Assembly: GCA_965208975.1 (NCBI GenBank)
Contig: CBDBQH010000001.1
Coordinates: 682,001-746,000 of the forward strand
Direction of reading: 5' to 3'
Source: G963663315 sp965208975
GTDB taxonomy: Bacteria; Pseudomonadota; Gammaproteobacteria; Arenicellales; Poriferihabitantaceae
Length of the DNA: 64,000 nt
The notes beneath the pieces are model-generated. The model saw only the letters and a program-made list of their open reading frames with translations, made no database searches and was not told where the DNA came from. A program made the translations under genes and the position numbers. Shown piece after piece: positions 34,295 through 43,088 of the stretch. Each line of letters begins with the position of its first letter. Position 1 is the first letter of the stretch.

Positions 34295-35363
34295 TCCAGC
34301 GCAAAACAGGATGGCATTGACCGATAAAACCAGCTCTCTCCCTCTGGTGAAGGTGCATGACCTTTACAAGCGCTTCAACGTGTCCGGCGGATTGCTTGAC
34401 CAGATTTCAATTCGCCGCGGCAGACTGACCCGCACAGTTGAATGGGTGAAAGCCCTCAACGGGATTACGCTCGAAGTGCAAAAGGGTGAGGCGCTGTGCC
34501 TGGTCGGGGAAAGCGGATGCGGTAAAACCACCGTCGGCAGAATCATTATGGGATTGCTATCGCCTACCCGTGGCGCAATCTATTATCAGGGCACTCGGAT
34601 TGATCATCTGCAACGCGCTCAATTGCTGCCTTACAGGAAGAAGATGCAAATGGTATTCCAGAATCCTTATGCTTCACTGAATCCAAGAAAAACCGTCGCG
34701 GCAACCTTGCTGGAACCCGCTCAATTTCATTTCCCGAACATGTCCGGGAATGAGCGGCGGGAAACCGTTGCCCGGGTGATGGAATCTGTCGGCGTGGATG
34801 CCGGTTGGGGTTCCAGGTTTCCGCATGAGTTTTCAGGAGGGCAGCGTCAGCGAATCAGCATAGCGCGGGCATTGATGGTAGAACCGGAATTCATTGTCGC
34901 GGATGAACCGGTCTCGGCGCTGGACGTTTCAATTCAGGCGCAGGTTCTCAATCTGCTGATGCAGGCCAGGGAAGAACGCGGCCTGACTTATCTGTTCATC
35001 TCTCACGACCTTTCGGTTGTTGAGCATTTCGGCAGCCGGGTGGCGGTGATGTATCTCGGTCATATTTGTGAATCCGGCAAGGCCCCAACAGTATTTTCCA
35101 CCCCCAGGCATCCCTATACCCGGGCGTTGCTTAGCGCGACGCCAAAGCTGGGCAGGGATAAAGCCGGTTACGATACCCGCTATGTCAAGCTGGAAGGGGA
35201 GGCGCCGACACCGATGAATCTTCCCGCCGGATGCGTATTTCACTCCCGTTGCCCGCATGCGCGGGAAATTTGCAGACAGGTCATTCCCGAACTGAGAAAA
35301 TCCGATTCGGGCAATCTGGTTGCCTGCCATGGCGTAGCAGACGAAAGCAATACCTGGTTTTGA
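34287..35363 (+). CDS. Peptide ABC transporter ATP-binding protein (DppF-like)
   Basis: 358 residues from ATG 34287. Walker A 'GESGCGKT', 'VFQNPYASLNPR', signature 'FSGGQRQR', Walker B 'FIVADEPVSALD', 'FISHDLSV', and the C-terminal 'CVFHSRCPHAREIC' cysteine pattern. The frame stays open upstream to 34158 within dppD, but a start there would lie deep inside that gene. ATG 34311 is an alternative. Ends 15 bases from the convergent second transporter operon, with no terminator visible between. Confidence 0.93.
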   Translation: MTDPAQNRMALTDKTSSLPLVKVHDLYKRFNVSGGLLDQISIRRGRLTRTVEWVKALNGITLEVQKGEALCLVGESGCGKTTVGRIIMGLLSPTRGAIYYQGTRIDHLQRAQLLPYRKKMQMVFQNPYASLNPRKTVAATLLEPAQFHFPNMSGNERRETVARVMESVGVDAGWGSRFPHEFSGGQRQRISIARALMVEPEFIVADEPVSALDVSIQAQVLNLLMQAREERGLTYLFISHDLSVVEHFGSRVAVMYLGHICESGKAPTVFSTPRHPYTRALLSATPKLGRDKAGYDTRYVKLEGEAPTPMNLPAGCVFHSRCPHAREICRQVIPELRKSDSGNLVACHGVADESNTWF

Positions 35364-35378
35364 ACGGAATGATGCGGG

Positions 35379-36365
35379 TTATGATTGCCCGTGATACGGA
35401 CATGCGACCAGATGGTTGGCCGCAATGCTTTCAAGTACGGGTCGGTTGCGGGCGCAGTCCGGTTGCGCCTGTGGACATCGGCTTGCAAACGCACAGCCCG
35501 CGGGTAAGTCGAACGGCGACGGAAGATTGCCCTGCAGGATGATTGGGCGGCGAATCCGTTCCACTGCCGGGTCGGGAACCGGGACCGAAGCGATCAGTGC
35601 ACGGGTATAAGGGTGCAATGGCCTGGCAATCAGTTTCGGGGTATCAGCAAGTTCCATTATTTGCCCCAGGTACATGACCAGGGTGTGGTTGGAAATAGCC
35701 CGCACTACACTCAGATCATGGCTGATCACAATCATCGCCAGCCCGAAGTCACGCTGAATATTCCGTAACAGGTTAATTACCTGTGCCCGCACCGACACAT
35801 CCAGCGCCGCAACCGGCTCGTCACAGATGACGAACCGCGGTTTCAGGATGAGTGCACGGGCGATTCCGATGCGTTGGCGCTGGCCGCCCGAGAATTCATG
35901 CGGATAGCGGTTTGCCATATCGGGTATGAGGCCGACCCGCTCCATAATCTCATTGACACGGGCGCGGATTCCGGTTTTTGGAACAGTCGGGCTATGTGTA
36001 CGCAAGGGCTCGGCTATGATCCGTCCTACGCTCATGCGTGGATTCAGCGCCGCAATCGGGTTCTGGAAAATCATCGGCATATCCTTGCGAACGTTGCGCC
36101 GCGAACGCCGATTCATTCGAGTCAGGTCGGCGCCGTCCCACAATACCCGTCCAGAGTGGATCGGGACTGTACCGACAATGGCCCGGGCCAGCGTGGTTTT
36201 ACCGGAGCCACTTTCTCCGACGATGCCGAGTGTTTCCTGTTTGTTGAGGGTGAAAGAGACTTTGTTGACTGCGGTCAGGGTGCGGGATGGGGTCCACGGC
36301 CATTGATTACGGGCCGGCATATCGAAATTCACCGTCAGATTCTCAATGGTCAGTAACGCGGTCAT
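35379..36365 (-). CDS. Oligopeptide ABC transporter ATP-binding protein (OppF-like)
   Basis: 328 residues: Walker A 'GESGSGKT', 'IFQNPIAALNPR', signature 'FSGGQRQR', Walker B 'FVICDEPVAALD', 'VISHDLSV' and the 'CAFASRCPQAQPDCARNRP' C-terminal cysteines. Last gene of the second transporter operon, overlapping the preceding ATPase gene by four bases. Confidence 0.93.
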   Translation of the reverse strand: MTALLTIENLTVNFDMPARNQWPWTPSRTLTAVNKVSFTLNKQETLGIVGESGSGKTTLARAIVGTVPIHSGRVLWDGADLTRMNRRSRRNVRKDMPMIFQNPIAALNPRMSVGRIIAEPLRTHSPTVPKTGIRARVNEIMERVGLIPDMANRYPHEFSGGQRQRIGIARALILKPRFVICDEPVAALDVSVRAQVINLLRNIQRDFGLAMIVISHDLSVVRAISNHTLVMYLGQIMELADTPKLIARPLHPYTRALIASVPVPDPAVERIRRPIILQGNLPSPFDLPAGCAFASRCPQAQPDCARNRPVLESIAANHLVACPYHGQS

Positions 36366-37339
36366 GGAGATACTGGCAGCCAGTCAAGATGGCAGGCCCG
36401 TTGCCGATTTCCGCTTGCCCGCAGCCGTGGCCGACGGTCGGCGCATTTCGGCAAACAGGCAGGGCAACGGGGTTGAAACGGACAGCCGGTTGGCAGGGAG
36501 CGCATATCGAGCGGTTCGCCGTCAATCACCGGCAATTCCCCGCGCCAGCTGGAATCATCGTCCAGACGTAAAATAGTATTGAGCAGGGCGGATGTGTAGG
36601 GGTGGCCGGGAGCAGAGAAGATCGCATCCGTCGGCCCGCATTCCATGATCTGGCCGCCGTACATCACCATGACGCGGTCACTTATTCCGGCAACCAGTCC
36701 AAGGTCATGGGTAATCAGGAGGATGGTGGCGCCGAATTGATCGCGGATTTCTTTTAACAGGGCAATGATTCGGGACTGCACGGTAACGTCAAGCGCGGTG
36801 GTTGGTTCGTCGGCAATCAGAATTCGGGGGCGACACAGAAGTGACATGGCGATCATGATTCTCTGGCGCATGCCGCCCGAAAATTCGTGTGGAAACCGGT
36901 TGATCCGTTGTCGGGCATCCGCTATCTGCACCGCCTCCAGCATCTGCACGGATTGCTCAAGCGCGGCGCGTCCGGACAGGTTTTCATGCAGCATCAACAC
37001 TTCGCTCATTTGCTCGGAAATACGCATATAGGGATTCAGGGAAGTCATTGGATTCTGGAAGATGATTGAGATTTCAGATGCGCGGATGCCAGCCAGTTCC
37101 GACTCTTGCATCGTCAGTATCTCCTGGCCGTCAAACTTGATGGAGCCGCTGGCCTTGGCCTGACTGGAGAGCAGTCCCATGAGCGAAAACGCGACCTGGC
37201 TTTTGCCGGCCCCGCTTTCACCTGTAATTGCCAGAATCTCACCTTGATCGACATCGAAGCTGACTCCGTTGACAGCGTGTACCGGGCCATCCCCGGTCGC
37301 GAAGGTCACTGCCAGATTGCGAACCTGCAGCAGGCTCAC
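36362..37339 (-). CDS. Oligopeptide ABC transporter ATP-binding protein (OppD-like)
   Basis: 325 residues beginning with GTG that overlaps the preceding stop. Walker A 'GESGAGKS', 'IFQNPMTSLNPYM', signature 'FSGGMRQR', Walker B 'ILIADEPTTALD', 'LITHDLGLVAG', and 'CPFQPRCPACLPKCADRRP' at the C-terminus. Energises import together with the OppF-like subunit. Confidence 0.93.
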   Translation of the reverse strand: MSLLQVRNLAVTFATGDGPVHAVNGVSFDVDQGEILAITGESGAGKSQVAFSLMGLLSSQAKASGSIKFDGQEILTMQESELAGIRASEISIIFQNPMTSLNPYMRISEQMSEVLMLHENLSGRAALEQSVQMLEAVQIADARQRINRFPHEFSGGMRQRIMIAMSLLCRPRILIADEPTTALDVTVQSRIIALLKEIRDQFGATILLITHDLGLVAGISDRVMVMYGGQIMECGPTDAIFSAPGHPYTSALLNTILRLDDDSSWRGELPVIDGEPLDMRSLPTGCPFQPRCPACLPKCADRRPRLRASGNRQRACHLDWLPVSP

Positions 37340-38262
37340 CGACTGCTGTCCTTCGGGTCGAGTGCGTCACGCAAGCCATCCCCTACAAAGAAGAGAGCAC
37401 AGAGAGTGACGATGAAGAAAAACAACGGAAACGCGAGTTGCCAGAGCGTGCCGTATTGCATTTGTGAGGCGCCGCTGCTTAACAATGCGCCGAGCGAGGT
37501 GTCGGGTTCCTGTACGCCGAGTCCCAGAAAACTGATGAAACTTTCGTAGATGATCATGTTCGGCACCAGCAAGGTGGCATAAACGATGGCGATTCCCAGC
37601 AGATTCGGGATGATATGACGCAGGATGATGGCGACAGGCGAGACTCCCATGACGATCGCGTTTTCGACGAACTCCTGGTTCTTGATGTTGAGAGCCTGAC
37701 CGCGCACGATACGGGCCATGTCCAGCCAGGAAACCAGGCCGATGGCAACGAACAGAAGAATGATGGAACGACCGAAGACTACCAGCATCAGGATCAGCGC
37801 GAACATATACGGAATCGACATCATGATGTCAACAATCCGCATCATGACACTGTCGATCCGGCCACCCAAATAACCAGCCACGGCGCCGTAGAGTGTGCCG
37901 ACGATGACCGCGATCAGGGCGCCGATAATGCCCACCATCAGCGATATCCGGGCGCCCATGGCGGTACGCGCGAACAGGTCGCGTCCCAGTTCATCAGCGC
38001 CGAACCAGTGTCCGGTGGTCAATGAGGGGCTACCGGCTGTCTCGACGTTGCCGAGAACATTCCAGTCAATCGCTTCATGAGACCAGGTCGATAGCCAGGG
38101 AGCGGTGATGGCGAATAATCCGACTAACAGCAGGGACAGGAGACTGATCACGGCGGCGCGATTACGGAAAAACCGGGTACGGGCATCTTGCCACAGTGAG
38201 CGTCCGGTTACGCTCCCCGGGGCGTCAGCGGTTTTGATCCGTATCCGAATCGGAAGATACAT
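37336..38262 (-). CDS. Oligopeptide ABC transporter permease (OppC-like)
   Basis: 308 residues from ATG 38262, chosen because it lies 19 bases after the oppB-like stop; the frame is open to 38304 in overlap. 'SLWQDARTRFFRNRAAVISLLSLLLVGLFAITAPWL' and 'HWFGADELGRDLFARTAMG' are OppC hallmarks; coupling loop 'EFVENAIVMGVSPVAIILRHIIPNLLGIAIV'; C-terminal 'GDGLRDALDPKD'. Confidence 0.93.
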   Translation of the reverse strand: MYLPIRIRIKTADAPGSVTGRSLWQDARTRFFRNRAAVISLLSLLLVGLFAITAPWLSTWSHEAIDWNVLGNVETAGSPSLTTGHWFGADELGRDLFARTAMGARISLMVGIIGALIAVIVGTLYGAVAGYLGGRIDSVMMRIVDIMMSIPYMFALILMLVVFGRSIILLFVAIGLVSWLDMARIVRGQALNIKNQEFVENAIVMGVSPVAIILRHIIPNLLGIAIVYATLLVPNMIIYESFISFLGLGVQEPDTSLGALLSSGASQMQYGTLWQLAFPLFFFIVTLCALFFVGDGLRDALDPKDSSR

Positions 38263-38281
38263 CAGATTCTCCGACCGCGGT

Positions 38282-39205
38282 TCAGTAGCGGATCCTGGGA
38301 TCAATCAGCGCGTAGGCTATATCCGCCAGCAGGTTGAACAGTACCGTCAACGTGCCAGCGAGGATTGTGATGCCCATAATCAGTGAATAATCCCGGTTGA
38401 TAGCGGCATTGACGAAATACTGCCCGATGCCGCCAGTGGAGAAATACATGTCGATCACCACTGAGCCGGTGATCATGCCGACGAAAGTCGGGCTTAAATA
38501 GGAAATGACCGGCAGCATGGCCGGTTTCAGGGCATGTTTCAGGATCACCCGCCGCCGTGGCAGGCCCTTGGCGCGCGCTGTGAGAATGAAATCCGAGCTC
38601 ATAATTTCCAGCATGGAGGAGCGGGTAAGTCGCGCAATGGAGGCCATGAAACTGGTCGAAAGGGCGATCACCGGCATGATCAGATAAGGGAACTGGCCAC
38701 CTTGCCAGCCACCGCCCGGTAGCCAGTCAAGCCAGAGGGTGAATATCAGTACCAGAACCGGCGCCATTACGAAATTGGGCAGCGCCTGCGCTCCGATGGA
38801 TACACCGACCGCCAGATAATCGAGCCAGGAGTTCTGGTTGACTGCGGCGGTCACGCCAAGCAATATCCCGCTCACGACGCTGACGACGAAAGCGAGGAAG
38901 CCATAAGTCAGTGTTACCGGAAAGCCTTGTGCGATGATGTCGTTGACGGAGCGGTCCTTGTAGACAAAGGAAGGGCCGAAGTCGAAGTCGATCACGATGC
39001 CCCGGATATAATTGAAAATCTGGTGGAAAAATGGACGGTCGAGACCATACCGGGCTTCAATGTTGGCGAGGACTTCCGCAGGTAACGGGCGCTCACCGGA
39101 GAAAGGACTGCCGGGGGCGGCATACATTAGCAGGAACGAGAATACGATCAGAATCAGGAGCGTCGGGAGCGCGATCAGGCATCGCCGTACAATCCAGGAG
39201 ATCAT
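38282..39205 (-). CDS. Oligopeptide ABC transporter permease (OppB-like)
   Basis: 307 residues from ATG 39205 ('MISWIVRRCLIALPTLLILIVFSFLLMYAAPG'), the standard OppB start; an upstream ATG at 39274 would overlap the binding-protein gene. 'PGSPFSGERPLPAEVLANIEARYGLDRP' and 'DFDFGPSFVYKDRSVNDIIAQGFPVTL' are OppB-specific. Coupling loop 'DFILTARAKGLPRRRVILKHALKPAMLPVIS'. Confidence 0.93.
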   Translation of the reverse strand: MISWIVRRCLIALPTLLILIVFSFLLMYAAPGSPFSGERPLPAEVLANIEARYGLDRPFFHQIFNYIRGIVIDFDFGPSFVYKDRSVNDIIAQGFPVTLTYGFLAFVVSVVSGILLGVTAAVNQNSWLDYLAVGVSIGAQALPNFVMAPVLVLIFTLWLDWLPGGGWQGGQFPYLIMPVIALSTSFMASIARLTRSSMLEIMSSDFILTARAKGLPRRRVILKHALKPAMLPVISYLSPTFVGMITGSVVIDMYFSTGGIGQYFVNAAINRDYSLIMGITILAGTLTVLFNLLADIAYALIDPRIRY

Positions 39206-39224
39206 GGTTTTGCTGATTCTGATC

Positions 39225-40853
39225 TCAATTCCCGGAGCGCCAGAGATCTTTGGAATACCAGCTCTGCTGGACATTCGAGTATGGCCATCCCCGGATGTCG
39301 GGTTTCAGCATGAAGACGCTGGTATAGTGGTAGATCGGGATGATGGCCATGTCATCGGCGATGATCGTTTCCACCTGGTAATAGTTGGGTTTCGGGTCGG
39401 CCAGTGTTTTTGATTCCCGCATCAGCGAATCAACCTGTGCATTGACATAGCGGCCGTCGTTGGCGCCGGATGTGCTGGTTAGCAGGTCAAGGAAGGTTGA
39501 TGCTTCGTTATAATCACCGCACCAGCCCGCTCGCGCCAGATCGAACTGCCGGTTGTCGCGCATGTCAAGATAGGTTTTCCACTCGTAGTTGATCAATTCG
39601 ATTTCAATTCCGAGTTTCTGTTTCCACATTTGTGCGGCCACGGTGGCCAGCTGCTTGTGTGATTCGGAAGTGTTATAGATCAGTTTCAGGTTTAACGGGG
39701 TATCGACGCCATAGCCGGCTTCCTCAATCAGTTTTTTGGCTTGCGCATCCCGTTCCGCCTGGCTCATGGTTCCATACGCGATTACCGGCGGCGCGAAGCC
39801 GGCAGTGGCCCGGTGAGTAAAGTTCCAGGCGGGATACTGTCCGCCCTTGAGTACGGAATGGACCAGAATATCCCGGTCCAGTGACCAGGATAACGCTTTT
39901 CTGACGCGGACATCCGCAAGCGCCGGATTTGCGCTGTCCGTGTGATTGATGATGTAATAATAGGTACACAGAAGCGGGGCGGAAGTGGCTTCATCAGGGT
40001 ATTTACCTTTAAGGTTCGGATACTGGCCGGTGGGCACGGCGGTACGGTCCAGCTCACCCGCCAGATACCGTGTCAATGCCTGGTTTTCGTCATTGATTAC
40101 CTTGCCGGTTACCTTCTCGATCACCGTCTCCTGATTGTTCCAGTACATCGGGTTGCGCTGGCGTGAATGATATTCATTCGGTACATGTTCAGTCAGTATG
40201 TATGCTCCATTTGAAACCAGGTTGCCGGGGCGGGTCCAGCTCGCCCCATGAGTCTCGATGGTCTGCCGGTGTACCGGGAAAAAGGTCGCATAAGTTGTCA
40301 TTTCCGGGAAATAGGGTAGTGATTTTTCCAGACGTACTTCCAGCGTGTGGTCGTCCAGCGCTCTCACTCCGAGCTCGGACGGTGGTTTTTCTCCGGCAAT
40401 AATCGGCGAAGCGTTGACGATTGCGCTCAACTCGACATACCAGGCATAAGGTGATGCGGTAGAGGGGTCAACCGCGCGCCGCCAGGCATACACAAAGTCA
40501 CTGGCGGTTACCGGGTCGCCATTCGACCATTTCGCGTCCTTTCGAAGATAGAAAGTCCAGCTGCGATTATGCTCTGTTGCGATGAATTGTGTGGCGACTC
40601 CCGGGGCCAGCCGGCCTTCAGAATCCTGGGTCAACAACCCTTCGAACAGGTCACGTAGCGCATCAAAACCCGCCGAGTCCTCGTTCAGCTGCGGGTCGAA
40701 GGTCGGAATTTCATCAAGCAGGCGGTAGGTGAAAGTCTGATAATCCGGAAGAGTCTCGCCAGTAACCGGATGGGTGGTCGCCGCATGGATCATACCGCGC
40801 CCGGACAGGACAAAAAACGACACGATCAGGAGGGTTGCTATTTTCAGTTTCAC
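39225..40853 (-). CDS. Oligopeptide ABC transporter, periplasmic binding protein (OppA-like)
   Basis: 542 residues with signal peptide MKLKIATLLIVSFFVLSGRGMIHAA. Family-5 features: 'EIPTFDPQLNEDSAGFDALRDLFEGLLTQDSEGRLAPGVA', 'WTFYLRKDAKWSNGDPVTASDFVYAWRRAVDP', 'LADVRVRKALSWSLDRD', 'IIPIYHYTSVFMLKPDIRGWP', close to OppA/MppA. First structural gene of the operon; starts only 5 bases after the lrp-like regulator gene. Confidence 0.94.
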   Translation of the reverse strand: MKLKIATLLIVSFFVLSGRGMIHAATTHPVTGETLPDYQTFTYRLLDEIPTFDPQLNEDSAGFDALRDLFEGLLTQDSEGRLAPGVATQFIATEHNRSWTFYLRKDAKWSNGDPVTASDFVYAWRRAVDPSTASPYAWYVELSAIVNASPIIAGEKPPSELGVRALDDHTLEVRLEKSLPYFPEMTTYATFFPVHRQTIETHGASWTRPGNLVSNGAYILTEHVPNEYHSRQRNPMYWNNQETVIEKVTGKVINDENQALTRYLAGELDRTAVPTGQYPNLKGKYPDEATSAPLLCTYYYIINHTDSANPALADVRVRKALSWSLDRDILVHSVLKGGQYPAWNFTHRATAGFAPPVIAYGTMSQAERDAQAKKLIEEAGYGVDTPLNLKLIYNTSESHKQLATVAAQMWKQKLGIEIELINYEWKTYLDMRDNRQFDLARAGWCGDYNEASTFLDLLTSTSGANDGRYVNAQVDSLMRESKTLADPKPNYYQVETIIADDMAIIPIYHYTSVFMLKPDIRGWPYSNVQQSWYSKDLWRSGN

Positions 40854-40858
40854 TCGAA

Positions 40859-41317
40859 TCAGAGTTTGTGCAGGGGGATTGCAGTGGTATATTTGATTTG
40901 CTCCATCGCGAAGTTCGAGCTGACATCATTGATGTCCACCTGTTCGATCAGCCGTTGATAAAATCGGTCGTAGGCTTTCATGTCGGTGACGACCACCCGC
41001 ATCAGATAATCTACTTCACCACTCATACGATAAAATTCAACTACTTCCGGCATACTATTCACTACTTTCGAGAATTTCCTGAACCAGGCGGCGTTATGCT
41101 GATTGGTTCGAATGGACACGAATACGTCCATATTGCGGTCCAGTTTTTCCCGATTGAGCAAGGCTACCCGCTTACCGATTACTCCGGAATTTTCCAACAT
41201 CTGTATCCGGCGCCAGCACGGTGTTCTGCTCAGCTCCACCTTCTCGGAAATTTCCGCTGTTGTCATGCTCGCGTCATGCTGCAGGCAATCCAGTATTTTT
41301 ATGTCTATCTGATCCAC
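40859..41317 (-). CDS. Lrp/AsnC-family transcriptional regulator
   Basis: 152 residues. N-terminal winged HTH ('IDIKILDCLQHDASMTTAEISEKVELSRTPCWRRIQMLENSGVIGKRVALLN') and C-terminal RAM ligand-binding domain ('MPEVVEFYRMSGEVDYLMRVVVTDMKAYDRFYQRLI'). It leads the second peptide-transporter operon, 5 bases before the oppA-like gene, so it probably responds to an amino acid and regulates its own operon. Divergent from the tRNA-Arg gene across 114 bases. Confidence 0.92.
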   Translation of the reverse strand: MDQIDIKILDCLQHDASMTTAEISEKVELSRTPCWRRIQMLENSGVIGKRVALLNREKLDRNMDVFVSIRTNQHNAAWFRKFSKVVNSMPEVVEFYRMSGEVDYLMRVVVTDMKAYDRFYQRLIEQVDINDVSSNFAMEQIKYTTAIPLHKL

Positions 41318-41391
41318 CCCTTGACCTCTGATTGGGCAGTTATGTAACAGATTGATAGTAACATTGAATGGTACGAGAGTTCAGAATATTG

Positions 41392-41421
41392 TTAAAGTAC
41401 GGGACTGAAAACTGTTATACT
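41392..41421 (+). promoter_or_regulatory. Probable promoter of the split tRNA gene
   Basis: TATACT at 41416-41421, with TTAAAG at 41392-41397 as an 18-spaced weak -35. Transcription would start a few bases before the tRNA 5' end at 41432, which is usual for tRNA genes. Confidence 0.5.
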
Positions 41422-41431
41422 CCGGCTTGAC

Positions 41432-41755
41432 GCCTTCGTAGCTCAGGGGATAGAGCGATCGCCTCCTGATTGCTAAAAATTGGGCGCCGGAGTGGGAAAC
41501 CCTCCGTGTGAATCTGCTCAAATTCGGTGAACCCTGCCCGACTTTGTCGATGGCGATACCGAGCCAAGCCTTGGATTTATGAGGAATGTGTAGAGACTTG
41601 ACGGGCAGCGCCTTGGGGATTTTCCCATGGCGAAGATAAAGTCCAGACCACAAACTCCGGCACAAGCGTTATATCGTTACGCTGAAACGGAGGTAGTGAA
41701 AGCTATAGTGGTATGAAGCGATAGGTCGCAGGTTCGAATCCTGCCGAGGGCGCCA
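41432..41755 (+). tRNA. tRNA-Arg (anticodon CCU) interrupted by a group I intron
   Basis: Exons 41432-41467 and 41716-41755 join into a 76-nt tRNA. Acceptor GCCTTCG/CGAGGGC (one U-G pair), discriminator G and encoded CCA; D arm GCTC-AGGGGATA-GAGC; anticodon stem ATCGC/GCGAT with loop CTCCTAA (anticodon CCT); variable AGGTC; T arm GCAGG-TTCGAAT-CCTGC. The intron lies directly after U36, between anticodon and A37. The 5' and 3' exons do not fold alone, so the gene is functional only if the intron is spliced out. Confidence 0.93.
41468..41715 (+). ncRNA. Group I intron (IC3-like) in tRNA-Arg(CCU)
   Basis: 248 nt, no ORF. P1: exon CCU and intron GAUU pair with AAUUGGG (41478-41484), placing the conserved U-G pair at the splice site. 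P2 follows as CGGAG..CTCCG with a GG-GAAA-CC tip. Core elements: CAAATTCGGTGAACCCT (P4 side), CCGAGCCAAGC, GTGTAGAGACTTGACGGGCA (P7/G-binding) and AAGATAAAGTCCAGACC; these parallel the Azoarcus tRNA-Ile intron closely. The last base, 41715, is the expected terminal G. Probably self-splicing. Confidence 0.92.
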
Positions 41756-41792
41756 GTCATTTTACCGGCCTCATCCGCACCACTTGCAGTCT

Positions 41793-41810
41793 TTCCCGTG
41801 TACGCGGGAA
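41793..41810. repeat. ATTCCC-type short hairpin repeat
   Basis: TTCCCGTGTACGCGGGAA, an 18-base imperfect palindrome of the same kind as the hairpins inside the larger repeats, alone here between the tRNA and sucC. Confidence 0.5.
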
Positions 41811-41918
41811 TCTGCGGTGAGACGGATAAGGCCGGGAAGCGAACAGGTAATTGTTGCCGGGGAGGGTTCAGGGTATACTCCGCACTCTATTACTCTTAGA
41901 ACCCCCGCTAATGTCATT

Positions 41919-43088
41919 ATGAATATCCATGAGTATCAGGCCAAGGCGCTGTTGTCTGACTTTGGCGTTGCCGTTCCGAAAGGCCGGATTGCGTTCACTG
42001 TGGATCAAGCGCTCAGTGGGGCGCGGGAGTTGGGTGGTCCGGTGTGGGTGGTCAAGGCCCAGATTCATGCGGGTGGCCGGGGCAAGGGTGGCGGTGTCAA
42101 AGTGGTTTCCTCGATTGAGGATCTGCGTACCGTGGCCAACGATATTCTCGGTATGCAGCTGGTTACTCACCAGACCGGGGCCGAAGGCCGATGCGTCAAA
42201 CGGGTTTACATTGAGGAGGGCTGTGATATTGCGCGGGAACTCTATCTGGGTATGCTGGTGGATCGGGGGACGAGTCGAATCACGGTGATTGCCTCTACCG
42301 AAGGGGGGATGGATATTGAGGAGGTGGCTGCCAGCGCCCCGCAAAAGATCATCACGGTGGTGGTTGATCCGGCTACCGGACTGCAACCCTTTCATGCCCG
42401 TAAACTGGCTTATGGACTGAATCTGTCCGGCGGTCAGGTACGGTCTGCGGTGCGCTTCATGCAGGGGATGTACCGGGCATTCACAAAACTCGATGCCAGC
42501 ATGGTTGAGATCAATCCACTGGTGGTAACAGGCGGTGGCGACCTGCTCGCGCTGGACGCGAAAATGAATTTCGATAGCAATGCGTTGTATCGCCAACCCG
42601 GTCTCGTCGAGTTGCGCGATGAAGACGAAGAAGACCCGGCAGAGGCGAAGGCCAGCGAATATGACCTGAATTATATCAAGCTCGACGGAGACATCGGCTG
42701 TATGGTCAACGGCGCGGGATTGGCCATGGCTACCATGGATATTATTCAGCTGTATGGTCGCTCACCGGCGAACTTCCTGGATGTGGGCGGCGGCGCCACC
42801 ACCGAACAGGTTACCGAAGCATTCAAGATTATTCTGTCTGACGACAACGTCAAGGGTATTCTGGTCAATATTTTCGGTGGCATCATGCGCTGTGACGTGA
42901 TTGCCGGTGGCCTCATCGCCGGGGCCCGGGAGGCACAACTCGATGTGCCGCTGGTGGTTCGTCTTGAAGGCACGAATGTCAACGAGGGCAAGCGGATTCT
43001 GGCTGAGTCTCAGTTGCCGGTCGTGCTGGCCGATGACCTGGATGACGCGGCCCGCAAAGTAGTTCAGGTTGTCAATGGAGAGAACTGA
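41919..43088 (+). CDS. sucC: Succinyl-CoA synthetase (ADP-forming) beta subunit
   Basis: TCA-cycle enzyme making ATP (or GTP) from succinyl-CoA. ATG 41919 gives the canonical 'MNIHEYQAKALLSDFGVAVPKG' and 389 residues, as in E. coli (388); the frame is open further upstream but not coding. ATP-grasp features: 'VVKAQIHAGGRGKGGGVKVV', 'SMVEINPLVVT', 'LALDAKMNFDSNALYR', and the C-terminal 'GDIGCMVNGAGLAMATMDII...NFLDVGGGA...NIFGGIMRCDVIA'. Stop overlaps sucD. Confidence 0.97.
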   Translation: MNIHEYQAKALLSDFGVAVPKGRIAFTVDQALSGARELGGPVWVVKAQIHAGGRGKGGGVKVVSSIEDLRTVANDILGMQLVTHQTGAEGRCVKRVYIEEGCDIARELYLGMLVDRGTSRITVIASTEGGMDIEEVAASAPQKIITVVVDPATGLQPFHARKLAYGLNLSGGQVRSAVRFMQGMYRAFTKLDASMVEINPLVVTGGGDLLALDAKMNFDSNALYRQPGLVELRDEDEEDPAEAKASEYDLNYIKLDGDIGCMVNGAGLAMATMDIIQLYGRSPANFLDVGGGATTEQVTEAFKIILSDDNVKGILVNIFGGIMRCDVIAGGLIAGAREAQLDVPLVVRLEGTNVNEGKRILAESQLPVVLADDLDDAARKVVQVVNGEN

